DNA from: Lachnospiraceae bacterium
Lineage (GTDB): Bacteria > Bacillota > Clostridia > Lachnospirales > Lachnospiraceae
Direction of reading: 5' to 3'
Assembly (NCBI GenBank): GCA_015057425.1
Contig: SVEL01000021.1
Coordinates: 1 to 38,183 of the forward strand
DNA: 38,183 nucleotides
Under the pieces are notes generated by a model. That model did no database searches, was not told the origin of the DNA, and saw nothing but the letters and a program-made list of their open reading frames with translations. How positions within the stretch are numbered: the first letter of the stretch is position 1; each line of letters starts with the position of its first letter. This document shows, piece after piece, positions 8,341 through 15,392 of this stretch. A program made the translations under genes and the position numbers.

Positions 8341-8495
8341 GTTAAACGCGGCTGCTCCGCTTTGCAAAGCTCTCGCATCCGCTACACTCATAGCTCCGAG
8401 CTATCGCTCTACGCTATTCGTGGAGTACGCTCGCCAAAAACGTATAACTGCTTATGCAAGCATAGCAGTTACACGTTTTTTTCTCGCTGTTTAAC
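8341..8495. repeat. Palindrome-rich element between pyrF and pyrK (possible MITE/REP-like)
   Basis: A 155-bp block bounded by GTTAAAC (8341-8347) and GTTTAAC (8489-8495). The inverted match continues through GCG with one bulge. Inside are GCTTTGCAAAGC, ATAGCT-CCG-AGCTAT, GCGG-CTGCT-CCGC and the long stem at 8436-8482. It is visibly richer in G+C than its surroundings. The right terminal repeat contains the pyrF stop codon. I see no target-site duplication. It may be an inserted miniature element or an operon-internal RNA structure; there is no other copy in this window. Confidence 0.55.
8436..8482 (-). terminator. Stem-loop after pyrF, possible attenuating terminator
   Basis: AAAAACGT at 8436 starts an approximately 20-bp stem through AACTGCT and ATG, closed by a CAAG loop, with the other arm CATAGCAGTT then ACACGTTTTT. 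On the minus strand a T5 tract follows the stem. It lies about 10 bp past pyrF. Because pyrK and pyrD lie beyond it, it would act as a partial terminator or as an mRNA-stabilising structure. Confidence 0.6.
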
Positions 8496-9414
8496 CAAAG
8501 ACTGCTCCGTTTATGTCTTCTATCATGTCTACTACTGCCTGTCTTGATGCTAAACCAAATTCTTTTTCTGAGAAGCTCTGATATTTTTCCATCTTATATG
8601 CTGCAATTATTCCTCTTGATGAGTTTACGATTGCTCCAAGGCCGTCTTCGTTGAAATATGGCTTAAGGTCACTTGCCTTACCCCCCTGTGCACCATAACC
8701 CGGTACAAGGATATATGCCTTTGGCATAACTTTTCTTAATATCTTACCCATTTCAGGATATGTAGCACCAACAACGGCGCCAACCATGCTATATTCATCG
8801 CCCATAGCATCTTCGCCCCATTTATTTACCATTTCGCCTACATATTCATACAATGGCTTTCCGTCTATTAATCTGTCCTGGAATTCTCCGCTTGACTTAT
8901 TTGATGTCTTAACTAATACGAAAATACCTTTATTTTCAGCTTTACATACATCTACGAAAGGTTTAACACCATCTGTTCCGAGATATGGATTTACTGTAAC
9001 AAAATCTTCGTCAAATGCCGCATACTGTTTTGAACCGACAGTTACCTTGCCAAGATGTCCTACTGCATAAGCTTCTGATGTTGAACCGATGTCACCACGC
9101 TTAATATCGCCAATAACAACAAGGTCTTTTGCCTTACAGTAATCCACTGTCTTCTTAAATGCCTTAAGACCTTCTATGCCAAACTGTTCATACATAGCTA
9201 CCTGTGGCTTAACCGCAGGAATAAGGTCATACGTATTATCAATTATTTCTTTATTGAACTGCCAAATGGCTTCTGCTGCTCCTTCAAGAGTTTCACCGAA
9301 CTGTTCATAAGCTGCTGTTTTAATATGTTCAGGTACATAATTAAGCATAGGATCAAGTCCTACAACTATAGGTGCATTTGTTTTCTTAATGTTTGCTACA
9401 AGCTTGTTAATCAT
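8491..9414 (-). CDS. pyrF: Orotidine 5'-phosphate decarboxylase
   Basis: Converts OMP to UMP, the last step of the pathway. 307 aa, the longer type 2 form common in Clostridia. GDIKRGDIGSTSEAYA carries the catalytic Asp103, Lys105 and Asp108; VPGYGAQGG and the NSSRGI phosphate loop follow near the C-terminus. AAAGGA precedes the ATG. It lies 103 bp after pyrC and is separated from pyrK by the palindromic element. Cytoplasmic. Confidence 0.96.
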   Translation of the reverse strand: MINKLVANIKKTNAPIVVGLDPMLNYVPEHIKTAAYEQFGETLEGAAEAIWQFNKEIIDNTYDLIPAVKPQVAMYEQFGIEGLKAFKKTVDYCKAKDLVVIGDIKRGDIGSTSEAYAVGHLGKVTVGSKQYAAFDEDFVTVNPYLGTDGVKPFVDVCKAENKGIFVLVKTSNKSSGEFQDRLIDGKPLYEYVGEMVNKWGEDAMGDEYSMVGAVVGATYPEMGKILRKVMPKAYILVPGYGAQGGKASDLKPYFNEDGLGAIVNSSRGIIAAYKMEKYQSFSEKEFGLASRQAVVDMIEDINGAVFG

Positions 9415-9428
9415 AATAAGTCCTTTCT

Positions 9429-9482
9429 TACGTTTAACGTATATAAAATTTAATATTTCTGTATTTTAATGTAATTCTACAT
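9429..9482. promoter_or_regulatory. Palindromes in the pyrC-pyrF gap
   Basis: TACGTT-T-AACGTA (9429-9441), a perfect odd palindrome, lies just upstream of the pyrF ribosome binding site; ATGTA-ATTC-TACAT (9469-9482) lies further upstream. Either could form a small hairpin or bind a protein. No convincing promoter is seen in this gap. Confidence 0.3.
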
Positions 9483-9517
9483 CAAAGCTTACATTTTACA
9501 AATAATTAATCGGTGTA

Positions 9518-10762
9518 TTAGTTAACCACGTGTACCTTACCGTCTTTAATCACCCATTTTACAAGGCCTTTTACCTTTTTGCCTCCAAATGGAGTATTCT
9601 TGCTTTTTGAAGCAAATGTCTCAGGATTTATTGTATACTCATATTCCGGATCAATTATAGTTATATCGGCAATCTTGCCTTCACTTATATCGCCGCGGTC
9701 TATGCCGATAACTTTTGCAGGATTGTAACTCATCTTTGCAGCCATCTGCATAGGTGTTATAACACCTTTTTCAACAAGTTCTGTAATTGTAAGTGCAACT
9801 GCTGTTTCAAGTCCTACTATACCGAATGGCGCCGAATAAATATCTCTTGCTTTCTCTTCAGCACTGTGTGGTGCGTGGTCTGTTGCTATAACATCTACTA
9901 CATCATTTCTTATGGCATCTATAAGTGCCTCCAAATCCTGTCTGCTTCTTACAGGAGGATTCATCTTATAATTTGCATTACTCTTATCAACATCTTCGTC
10001 ACACAATGTAAAATGATGCGGACAAACTTCCGCTGTAACAGGAAGTCCTTCTGCTTTAGCCCTTCTTACCATCTCTACACCATCTTTTGTAGAGCAATGG
10101 CAAAGATGTAATTTAGCTCCCGTTTCCTTTGCAAGCAATATATCTCTTGCAACTATTATATCTTCAACTGCATTAGAAATGTCCTCACTTAATGCTCCCC
10201 CATGAACAAGATTAATATCTTCGCAATGAGCAAGCACAGTAACGCCTTCTTTTGCAGCAGTTTCCATAGCTTCTCTGTATACCTGAGAGTTCATAACAGA
10301 CTTACCGTCTTCACTTATGGCACAGATTCCTGCCTCTTTCATGGCCTTTATATCTGTAACCGTTTCTCCCTTTTGGCCTAATGTAACTGCACCTACAGGA
10401 AGAACTGTAACCGGAGATACTGTAGCAGCCTTATCGACTATCATCTTTACAACCTCTGCACAATCCGTAGAAGGCTTCGTATTTGGCATAGCACATACTG
10501 TAGTAAATCCCCCTTTAAGTGCTGCCTGACTGCCTGTCTCTATAGTCTCTTTATATTCGAATCCCGGTTCTCTCAAATGAACGTGCAAGTCAATAAGCCC
10601 CGGCATTACAAAACATCCATATGCGTCTATTTCATAATCTGCCTGTTCATCTATATAATCTGCTATTTTCTCAACCTTATTGTCATTTATAAGTATGGAC
10701 TTAACACTGTCCAAGCCTGTGGCAGGATTAATAACTCTGCCTGATTTAATTAAAATTTTCAT
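9518..10762 (-). CDS. pyrC: Dihydroorotase
   Basis: Zinc amidohydrolase that closes carbamoyl-aspartate to dihydroorotate. It has the DLHVHLREPG metal motif, further metal ligands in VLAHCED and HLCHCST, and ATDHAPH with the catalytic Asp. I choose the ATG ending at 10762 (MKILIKSGRV, 414 aa), because GGAGA lies 6 bp upstream of it; the ATG four codons earlier has no ribosome binding site. Length and motifs fit the class I dihydroorotases of Gram-positive bacteria. It follows the Nudix-like gene by 27 bp and leads the pyr genes. Confidence 0.95.
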   Translation of the reverse strand: MKILIKSGRVINPATGLDSVKSILINDNKVEKIADYIDEQADYEIDAYGCFVMPGLIDLHVHLREPGFEYKETIETGSQAALKGGFTTVCAMPNTKPSTDCAEVVKMIVDKAATVSPVTVLPVGAVTLGQKGETVTDIKAMKEAGICAISEDGKSVMNSQVYREAMETAAKEGVTVLAHCEDINLVHGGALSEDISNAVEDIIVARDILLAKETGAKLHLCHCSTKDGVEMVRRAKAEGLPVTAEVCPHHFTLCDEDVDKSNANYKMNPPVRSRQDLEALIDAIRNDVVDVIATDHAPHSAEEKARDIYSAPFGIVGLETAVALTITELVEKGVITPMQMAAKMSYNPAKVIGIDRGDISEGKIADITIIDPEYEYTINPETFASKSKNTPFGGKKVKGLVKWVIKDGKVHVVN

Positions 10763-10789
10763 TTTATTCTCCATTCGAAGTTTATAATT

Positions 10790-11185
10790 TTATTTTAATG
10801 CACTTAACACGTCATCCAAAAGAGACTTATAAGTGATATAATCTGCAAGTTCTTCTTTTGTAACCCAAGCATAATCATTATATTCTTCTGATATCAGTAC
10901 CGTATTATCGTCAGTCTCACAAAGATAAGCCAGTCCAACCCATTGGGTATCTCCTATCATATAAGTCCATGTATATAAAATCTTATCTATATCAACGTGA
11001 AGATTGGATGATGCCTTGGTATATTCAATTATTGCTTCATCAGGTGATGCACCGAAAGGCATTTCCATATCCATAAACTCCCACTGATATGGTTCGCCGA
11101 TTCTGTCATCGTACCATCTTTTCATCAAAAGATACTTGTTTTTGCACTTTACGATACTTTTAAGCTTTAATTTAAATTTTTCCAT
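10790..11185 (-). CDS. Nudix-fold protein with degenerate catalytic box
   Basis: 131-aa protein starting at the ATG ending at 11185 (MEKFKLKLKS), with AAGGG upstream. The overall pattern is that of a Nudix protein: a KNKYLLMKR strand, a QWEFMDMEMPFGASPDEAII box region and a WVTKEELADY tail. The box is broken: where active enzymes have REVKEELGL-type residues this one has EYTKASSNL (54-62), so the Arg and the metal-binding Glu residues are lost. It may bind a nucleotide without hydrolysing it, or be a vestige. It is the first gene after the promoter of the pyrimidine operon, so a regulatory role is possible. Confidence 0.7.
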   Translation of the reverse strand: MEKFKLKLKSIVKCKNKYLLMKRWYDDRIGEPYQWEFMDMEMPFGASPDEAIIEYTKASSNLHVDIDKILYTWTYMIGDTQWVGLAYLCETDDNTVLISEEYNDYAWVTKEELADYITYKSLLDDVLSALK

Positions 11186-11225
11186 AAAACACACACCCTT
11201 CTGACATAATCTCACTATCTTATAT

Positions 11226-11271
11226 ATTATATCAAAAAAAACTTTTTTGGTAAACAATTATTATAATAATT
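11226..11271 (-). promoter_or_regulatory. Promoter of the Nudix-pyr operon with upstream palindrome
   Basis: On the minus strand: TTTACC (-35, 11249-11254), 17-bp spacer made of A- and T-runs, TATAAT (-10, 11226-11231). Directly upstream of the -35 is a perfect 16-bp palindrome AATTATTATAATAATT (11256-11271), either an operator or an A+T-rich UP element. The leader is about 35 bases long and I see no PyrR-type attenuator in it. Confidence 0.65.
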
Positions 11272-11309
11272 AACTAAGCAGACATTAAACAACTTTTCAA
11301 AAAAACTTG

Positions 11310-11338
11310 TTGACAAAATCCACGCCTCATAGTATACT
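11310..11338 (+). promoter_or_regulatory. Promoter of the tRNA-Gly genes
   Basis: TTGACA (11310-11315), 17-bp spacer, TATACT (11333-11338), about 35 bp before the first tRNA. Near-perfect sigma-A consensus, as expected for a stable RNA gene. It diverges from the Nudix-pyr promoter. Confidence 0.85.
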
Positions 11339-11373
11339 GTCATATGTTCAGCACAAAACAGCATATATACATT

Positions 11374-11445
11374 GCGCGAGTGGCTCAGCGGTGGAGCATC
11401 TCCTTGCCAAGGAGAGGGTCGCGGGTTCGATCCCCGTCTCGCGCT
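11374..11445 (+). tRNA. tRNA-Gly (GCC), copy 1
   Basis: A 72-nt cloverleaf: acceptor GCGCGAG/CTCGCGC, D-arm GCTC/GAGC, anticodon arm TCTCC-TTGCCAA-GGAGA giving anticodon GCC, T-arm GCGGG-TTCGATC-CCCGT, discriminator T. No CCA is encoded. It reads GGC and GGU glycine codons. Confidence 0.97.
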
Positions 11446-11487
11446 TAAGTTTTGAAAACATTACATTCAAAACATCATATTTACATT

Positions 11488-11559
11488 GCGCGAGTGGCTC
11501 AGCGGTGGAGCATCTCCTTGCCAAGGAGAGGGTCGCGGGTTCGATCCCCGTCTCGCGCT
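11488..11559 (+). tRNA. tRNA-Gly (GCC), copy 2
   Basis: Identical in all 72 bases to copy 1, with the same GCC anticodon and no encoded CCA. The 42-bp spacer suggests one transcript cut into two tRNAs. The shared ACATT just before each copy suggests the duplication included some upstream sequence. Confidence 0.97.
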
Positions 11560-11569
11560 TTTTTATTTT

Positions 11570-11606
11570 AAAAAACTCAGAATGTTTTTTGCATTTTGAG
11601 TTTTTT
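11570..11606 (+). terminator. Terminator of the tRNA-Gly operon
   Basis: AAAAAACTCA (11570-11579) pairs with TGAGTTTTTT (11597-11606), and the stem extends inward to AATG/CATT with one mismatch. The T6 end sits 11 bp past the second tRNA. Confidence 0.85.
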
Positions 11607-11650
11607 CAATTTGATATTTGTACAGTATATGGTATAATACCAAAATAAAA

Positions 11651-11675
11651 TCAAGGGGCTTTAAAAGCCCCTTGA
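11651..11675 (-). terminator. Terminator after the double-receiver gene
   Basis: TCAAGGGGCTTT pairs with AAAGCCCCTTGA across 11651-11675, a perfect 12-bp stem in DNA with a very tight loop. On the minus strand TTTTATTTT follows. It lies just after the receiver-protein stop and ends the transporter operon. Confidence 0.85.
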
Positions 11676-11681
11676 ACTAAT

Positions 11682-12446
11682 TTATTCACCTAAAACTCTT
11701 TCAATTGTATCAAATATCATATTTTTATCTGCAGGTTTTAACAGATATCCTGCCGGTTTAAGTGCCAAAACTGACTTTATATGTTCCTTGTCATTTACCC
11801 CTGTAAGAAATACAACCGGAACATCTTTTGCTTCTTCTATCTCCCTAATCATCTGCAATGTCATCTTTCCGTCGCACAACGGCATTTCATAATCAAGTAA
11901 AATAAGATCCGGCACTTTCTTTCCTATCTGGGTAAGGGCATTCATCCCTGAAGTTGCCATTCGAACCTCATATTGACCATTCAACATTCCATTTAACGTT
12001 CTAAGCTGGATAGCATTATCATCTACAAGTAATATAGTCTTCCTGCTGTCTTTTGTATCGGCTATGATTCCCTTTTCACTATCAAACCCGACTCCGAGAA
12101 TTTCACATATATTTTTTATAATGGTGTCATTATTTACAGGTCTTGTAATAGCCGTAAATTGTTTATTTCTAAAAAACTCGTTGAATTTTGCCTGTTCTGA
12201 TTCCGTGCCGACACATATAACCGGTACACGTGGATAATTATATTTAAATTCATCCAACAGTTTTACATTTGTTTCATCTAACCCTATCAGGCTTATTATG
12301 GCAAGTTCCGGTACATTTACTTTAAGCATACCTTTCATTACTTCCAGGTTATCAACACACACCTGTACGTTGAAATACTTCCCCAAATAATTGTTTATTT
12401 CCTGAAATACAGTATTAAATTTTCCTATCAAAAAGACTTTTTTCAT
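11682..12446 (-). CDS. Double-receiver response regulator without output domain
   Basis: 254 aa with two receiver domains and no DNA-binding domain. The C-terminal one (about 136-254) is complete: acidic pair Asp142-Asp143 in LLVDDN, phospho-acceptor Asp185 in LLDYEMP, Thr205 in FLTG and Lys227 in LLKPAD. The N-terminal half (1-118) has the receiver pattern, including a final TRPVNN, but its beta-3 strand reads AIISLIG, with no acceptor Asp, so it is a pseudoreceiver. Such proteins usually signal by protein contact. AGGAGGT precedes the ATG. It follows the AI-2E-family gene by 18 bp. No histidine kinase is in view. Confidence 0.85.
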   Translation of the reverse strand: MKKVFLIGKFNTVFQEINNYLGKYFNVQVCVDNLEVMKGMLKVNVPELAIISLIGLDETNVKLLDEFKYNYPRVPVICVGTESEQAKFNEFFRNKQFTAITRPVNNDTIIKNICEILGVGFDSEKGIIADTKDSRKTILLVDDNAIQLRTLNGMLNGQYEVRMATSGMNALTQIGKKVPDLILLDYEMPLCDGKMTLQMIREIEEAKDVPVVFLTGVNDKEHIKSVLALKPAGYLLKPADKNMIFDTIERVLGE

Positions 12447-12464
12447 AACGTACCTCCTGACATT

Positions 12465-13622
12465 TTATTCCATCCACTTTTTATGCGGCACTTCCTTTTT
12501 CACAAGTCTTACTTTTACATAATCTCTGAAAAGTACATACATTACAGATGTAAGCGGAATAAACACAAGCATACCGATTACACCAAACAAACTACCTCCT
12601 ACGGATACTGCCACGAGAACCCATATAGACGGTAAACCTACTGAATTACCTACAACGTGAGGATATATAAGATTTCCTTCAATCTGCTGCAATATGAGGA
12701 ACATAATCACAAACCATAATGCCTGTATCGGATCAACAAATATAATAAGTACTATGCCTACTCCACATCCGATAAATGCACCAAATATAGGAATAAGTGC
12801 AGTTACGGCTATAAGTACACTGATAAGTAATGCATACGGCATCCTGAATATCAGCATTGTGATAAAGAACATCAGTCCTAAAATAGCAGCTTCCATACAC
12901 TGACCTGTAAGGAAATTCTTAAAGGTCTTGTAAGATAATCTCATTATTTCTACAATCTTATCACCTATTTCTTCGTTTAAAAAAGCATATATAATCTGCT
13001 TACCCTGACTTGCAAGTTTTTCCTTTTGGAAAAGAATATATATAGCAAATACGACGGCAACAAACGTATCGAATATAACGCCTACAGTACCGGATACAAT
13101 TCCCACTGCCGAAAAGAAAACACCTTTAACACTTTTCTGTAATAATGAAATCCCTTTTTCAAGATAGGTCTTCCAGTCTTCCATACTGATACCTGACAAC
13201 CACTTGCTTATCTGTTCATTATTGATACCCATTTCCACGAGCCATTCCTGAGCTTTCGAAGCAGCTCCCGGTATCTTTGAAGCAATTGTTTTTGCTGTAT
13301 TTATTATCTCCGGCACAAGAAGGAATCCTACTAAAAATACCACCAGAGCAAGTATAATCAGTGTAGTAATTAAGGCCAATATTCTTTTAACCTTAACCAT
13401 ATATTTTAATTTTATTTTACCATAAACTTTTTCTTCAAAAAAGGCCATTGGCACATTTATTATAAATGCAATTGACGCACCCACAACAAACGGTACCACC
13501 AAACCTACAAGCATCCTAAATATATTTAGCACTCCCGGTATGTTACCTGTAATTGCTACCAATACTACTGTAAATACTATGAGACCAGCTATTATTCTGA
13601 CATTTTTCTTGTTAAATTCCAT
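12465..13622 (-). CDS. AI-2E family (PF01594) transporter
   Basis: 385-aa polytopic membrane protein. It has two N-terminal membrane helices, another pair around 80-105, a soluble middle region (about 105-165), a helix at 170-198 and a C-terminal helical bundle. Family signatures are IPIFGAFIG (277-285) and QQIEGNLIYPHVVG (312-325). The family is named for AI-2 export but includes sodium or other cation antiporters, so the substrate is open. GGGAG precedes the ATG. It lies 32 bp after the ABC gene in the same orientation. Confidence 0.9.
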   Translation of the reverse strand: MEFNKKNVRIIAGLIVFTVVLVAITGNIPGVLNIFRMLVGLVVPFVVGASIAFIINVPMAFFEEKVYGKIKLKYMVKVKRILALITTLIILALVVFLVGFLLVPEIINTAKTIASKIPGAASKAQEWLVEMGINNEQISKWLSGISMEDWKTYLEKGISLLQKSVKGVFFSAVGIVSGTVGVIFDTFVAVVFAIYILFQKEKLASQGKQIIYAFLNEEIGDKIVEIMRLSYKTFKNFLTGQCMEAAILGLMFFITMLIFRMPYALLISVLIAVTALIPIFGAFIGCGVGIVLIIFVDPIQALWFVIMFLILQQIEGNLIYPHVVGNSVGLPSIWVLVAVSVGGSLFGVIGMLVFIPLTSVMYVLFRDYVKVRLVKKEVPHKKWME

Positions 13623-13654
13623 ATTGTTCTCCCTTTCGTCTATCCCACATACTG

Positions 13655-15391
13655 TTATGATTCAAACTGACTGTTATAAAGATTGGTGTAAAAACCGTTC
13701 CTTGCCATCAATTCTTCATGATTACCCTGTTCAATAACATTTCCATCCTTCATAACTAATATTATATCTGCTTCTTTGATTGTTGACAACCTATGAGCGA
13801 CAATAAAACTTGTTCTTCCCTTCATAAGTTTTGCAAATGCGTTCTGAATCTTAAGTTCTGTTCGTGTATCTATAGAAGATGTCGCTTCATCCAAAATAAG
13901 CATCGGCGGCAACGCAAGCATAAGTCTGGCAATACATAAAAGCTGTTTCTGTCCCTGTGAAAGGCTTCCTCCATCCTCACCTATAACCGTATCATAACCT
14001 TTTTCAAGTCGCTTAATAAAGCTGTGTGCGTGAGCTGCTTTAGCTGCGGCAATTACTTCATCTAAAGTTGCGTTTTCCTTTGCCATGGCTATATTGTCTC
14101 TGATTGTTCCGCTCTTAAGCCATGTCTCCTGAAGAACCATACCAAAGTTAGTTCTTAAGCTTTCTCTTGTTATATTTTGTACATTATGTCCGTCTATAAG
14201 TATTTCGCCATCATTAACATCATAAAATCTCATAAGAAGATTTATAATCGTAGTCTTTCCGCAGCCGGTCGGACCTACTATAGCCACACGCTGACCCGGC
14301 TCAACTTTTACATTAAAGTTCTCTATAAGTTTTCTTTCAGGTACATATGAAAAAGATACATTTTTAAGTTCCACGCTTCCCTGTACTTCGTCTAAAACAT
14401 ATGCATCATCGTCATCCGGAACAATTTCCCTGTAATTAATAAGTTCAAATATTCTTGCAGCGCAGGCAAGTGCCGTCTGAAGCTCAGTTACTACACCTGA
14501 GATTTCATTAAAAGGCTTTGTGTATTGATTAGCATATATAAGAAGCGTTGACAGACAACCCACTGAAATTACACCGCTTATAACTTCCAAACCACCAGAT
14601 AATGCTACAACAGCATATACAAGACCGTTTATAAATCGTGTTAACGGATTGGTAATTGATGAATAAAATATAGCCTTGGTAGAACATTTTTTCAGTTCAT
14701 CATTGACTTCATCAAATACTTCCATATTTTCATCTTCATGACTGTGGGCTTTTACAACCTTAAGATTTCCTACCATTTCATCTATAAAGGCTGTCTGTTT
14801 TCCCCTTATCTCCGATTGTTTCTTTGACATATTAAATGTAGCCTTTGCCACCACTGACGCAGCTATAAGAGATAATGGGGTAAGTACCACTACTATAAGT
14901 GCTATCTTAAAGTTAATAGACACCATAAATACCAATGTTGCAACTATAGTTATAATTCCCGTAAACAACTGGGAAAATCCCATCAGCAAACCATCTGCAA
15001 ATGTATCTACGTCAGCAATTACCCTGCTTACCATATCACCATGAGAGTGGCTGTCTATAAATGAAATATGAAGCTTCTGTATTTTCTTAAAAGCATCCTT
15101 TCTCACGTCCCTTATGACACTATAGGTAATCTTATTATTGCAGAGTCCCATAATCCACCATGCTATGGCAGCCACAGCTACCACAACAGCCATTTTTACA
15201 AGGAGAGAGGCTAATCCGTCAAAGTTCACATTGCCTTTTCCTATTATCATATCAATGGCATCACCTGTAAGAATCGGTACATACAATGATAACAGTGAAT
15301 AAACTACGGCACATATAAGAGAAACTATAAGATAATACCAATATCTGCCTATATATCTTAAAACATTAATTAAAGTTCCGCCCTTTGCCAT
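13655..15391 (-). CDS. ABC exporter half-transporter, canonical ATPase subunit
   Basis: 578 aa from the ATG ending at 15391 (MAKGGTLINV), one base after the stop of the previous gene, with AGGTGA upstream. An upstream-extended frame would overlap that gene by about 100 bp. Residues 15-300 form a six-helix type I exporter membrane domain. The nucleotide-binding domain has Walker A GPTGCGKTT (373-381), signature LSQGQ (477-481), Walker B LILDEA with catalytic Glu502, and switch His533. Its signature is altered (G to Q) while its own catalytic residues are intact. This is the complement of its partner, as in heterodimeric multidrug or lipid exporters. Confidence 0.93.
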   Translation of the reverse strand: MAKGGTLINVLRYIGRYWYYLIVSLICAVVYSLLSLYVPILTGDAIDMIIGKGNVNFDGLASLLVKMAVVVAVAAIAWWIMGLCNNKITYSVIRDVRKDAFKKIQKLHISFIDSHSHGDMVSRVIADVDTFADGLLMGFSQLFTGIITIVATLVFMVSINFKIALIVVVLTPLSLIAASVVAKATFNMSKKQSEIRGKQTAFIDEMVGNLKVVKAHSHEDENMEVFDEVNDELKKCSTKAIFYSSITNPLTRFINGLVYAVVALSGGLEVISGVISVGCLSTLLIYANQYTKPFNEISGVVTELQTALACAARIFELINYREIVPDDDDAYVLDEVQGSVELKNVSFSYVPERKLIENFNVKVEPGQRVAIVGPTGCGKTTIINLLMRFYDVNDGEILIDGHNVQNITRESLRTNFGMVLQETWLKSGTIRDNIAMAKENATLDEVIAAAKAAHAHSFIKRLEKGYDTVIGEDGGSLSQGQKQLLCIARLMLALPPMLILDEATSSIDTRTELKIQNAFAKLMKGRTSFIVAHRLSTIKEADIILVMKDGNVIEQGNHEELMARNGFYTNLYNSQFES

Positions 15392-15392
15392 A

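Noticed and set aside
10763..10774. Earlier ATG for dihydroorotase (four extra codons)
   Set aside because: No ribosome binding site upstream, while GGAGA is well spaced for the ATG ending at 10762.
11186..11225. PyrR-dependent attenuator before the pyr operon
   Set aside because: The leader is about 35 bases, with no conserved PyrR-binding loop and no terminator/antiterminator pair.
11611..11638. Plus-strand promoter TTGATA-N16-TATAAT leading into the hairpin at 11651-11675
   Set aside because: It could make a very short RNA, but the hairpin has no T-run on that strand and the site sits among A+T-rich terminator sequence, so chance is likely.
11307..11648. Plus-strand open frame of 113 codons with an internal duplicated peptide
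   Set aside because: It simply reads through the two identical tRNA-Gly genes; the repeated peptide is translated tRNA sequence.
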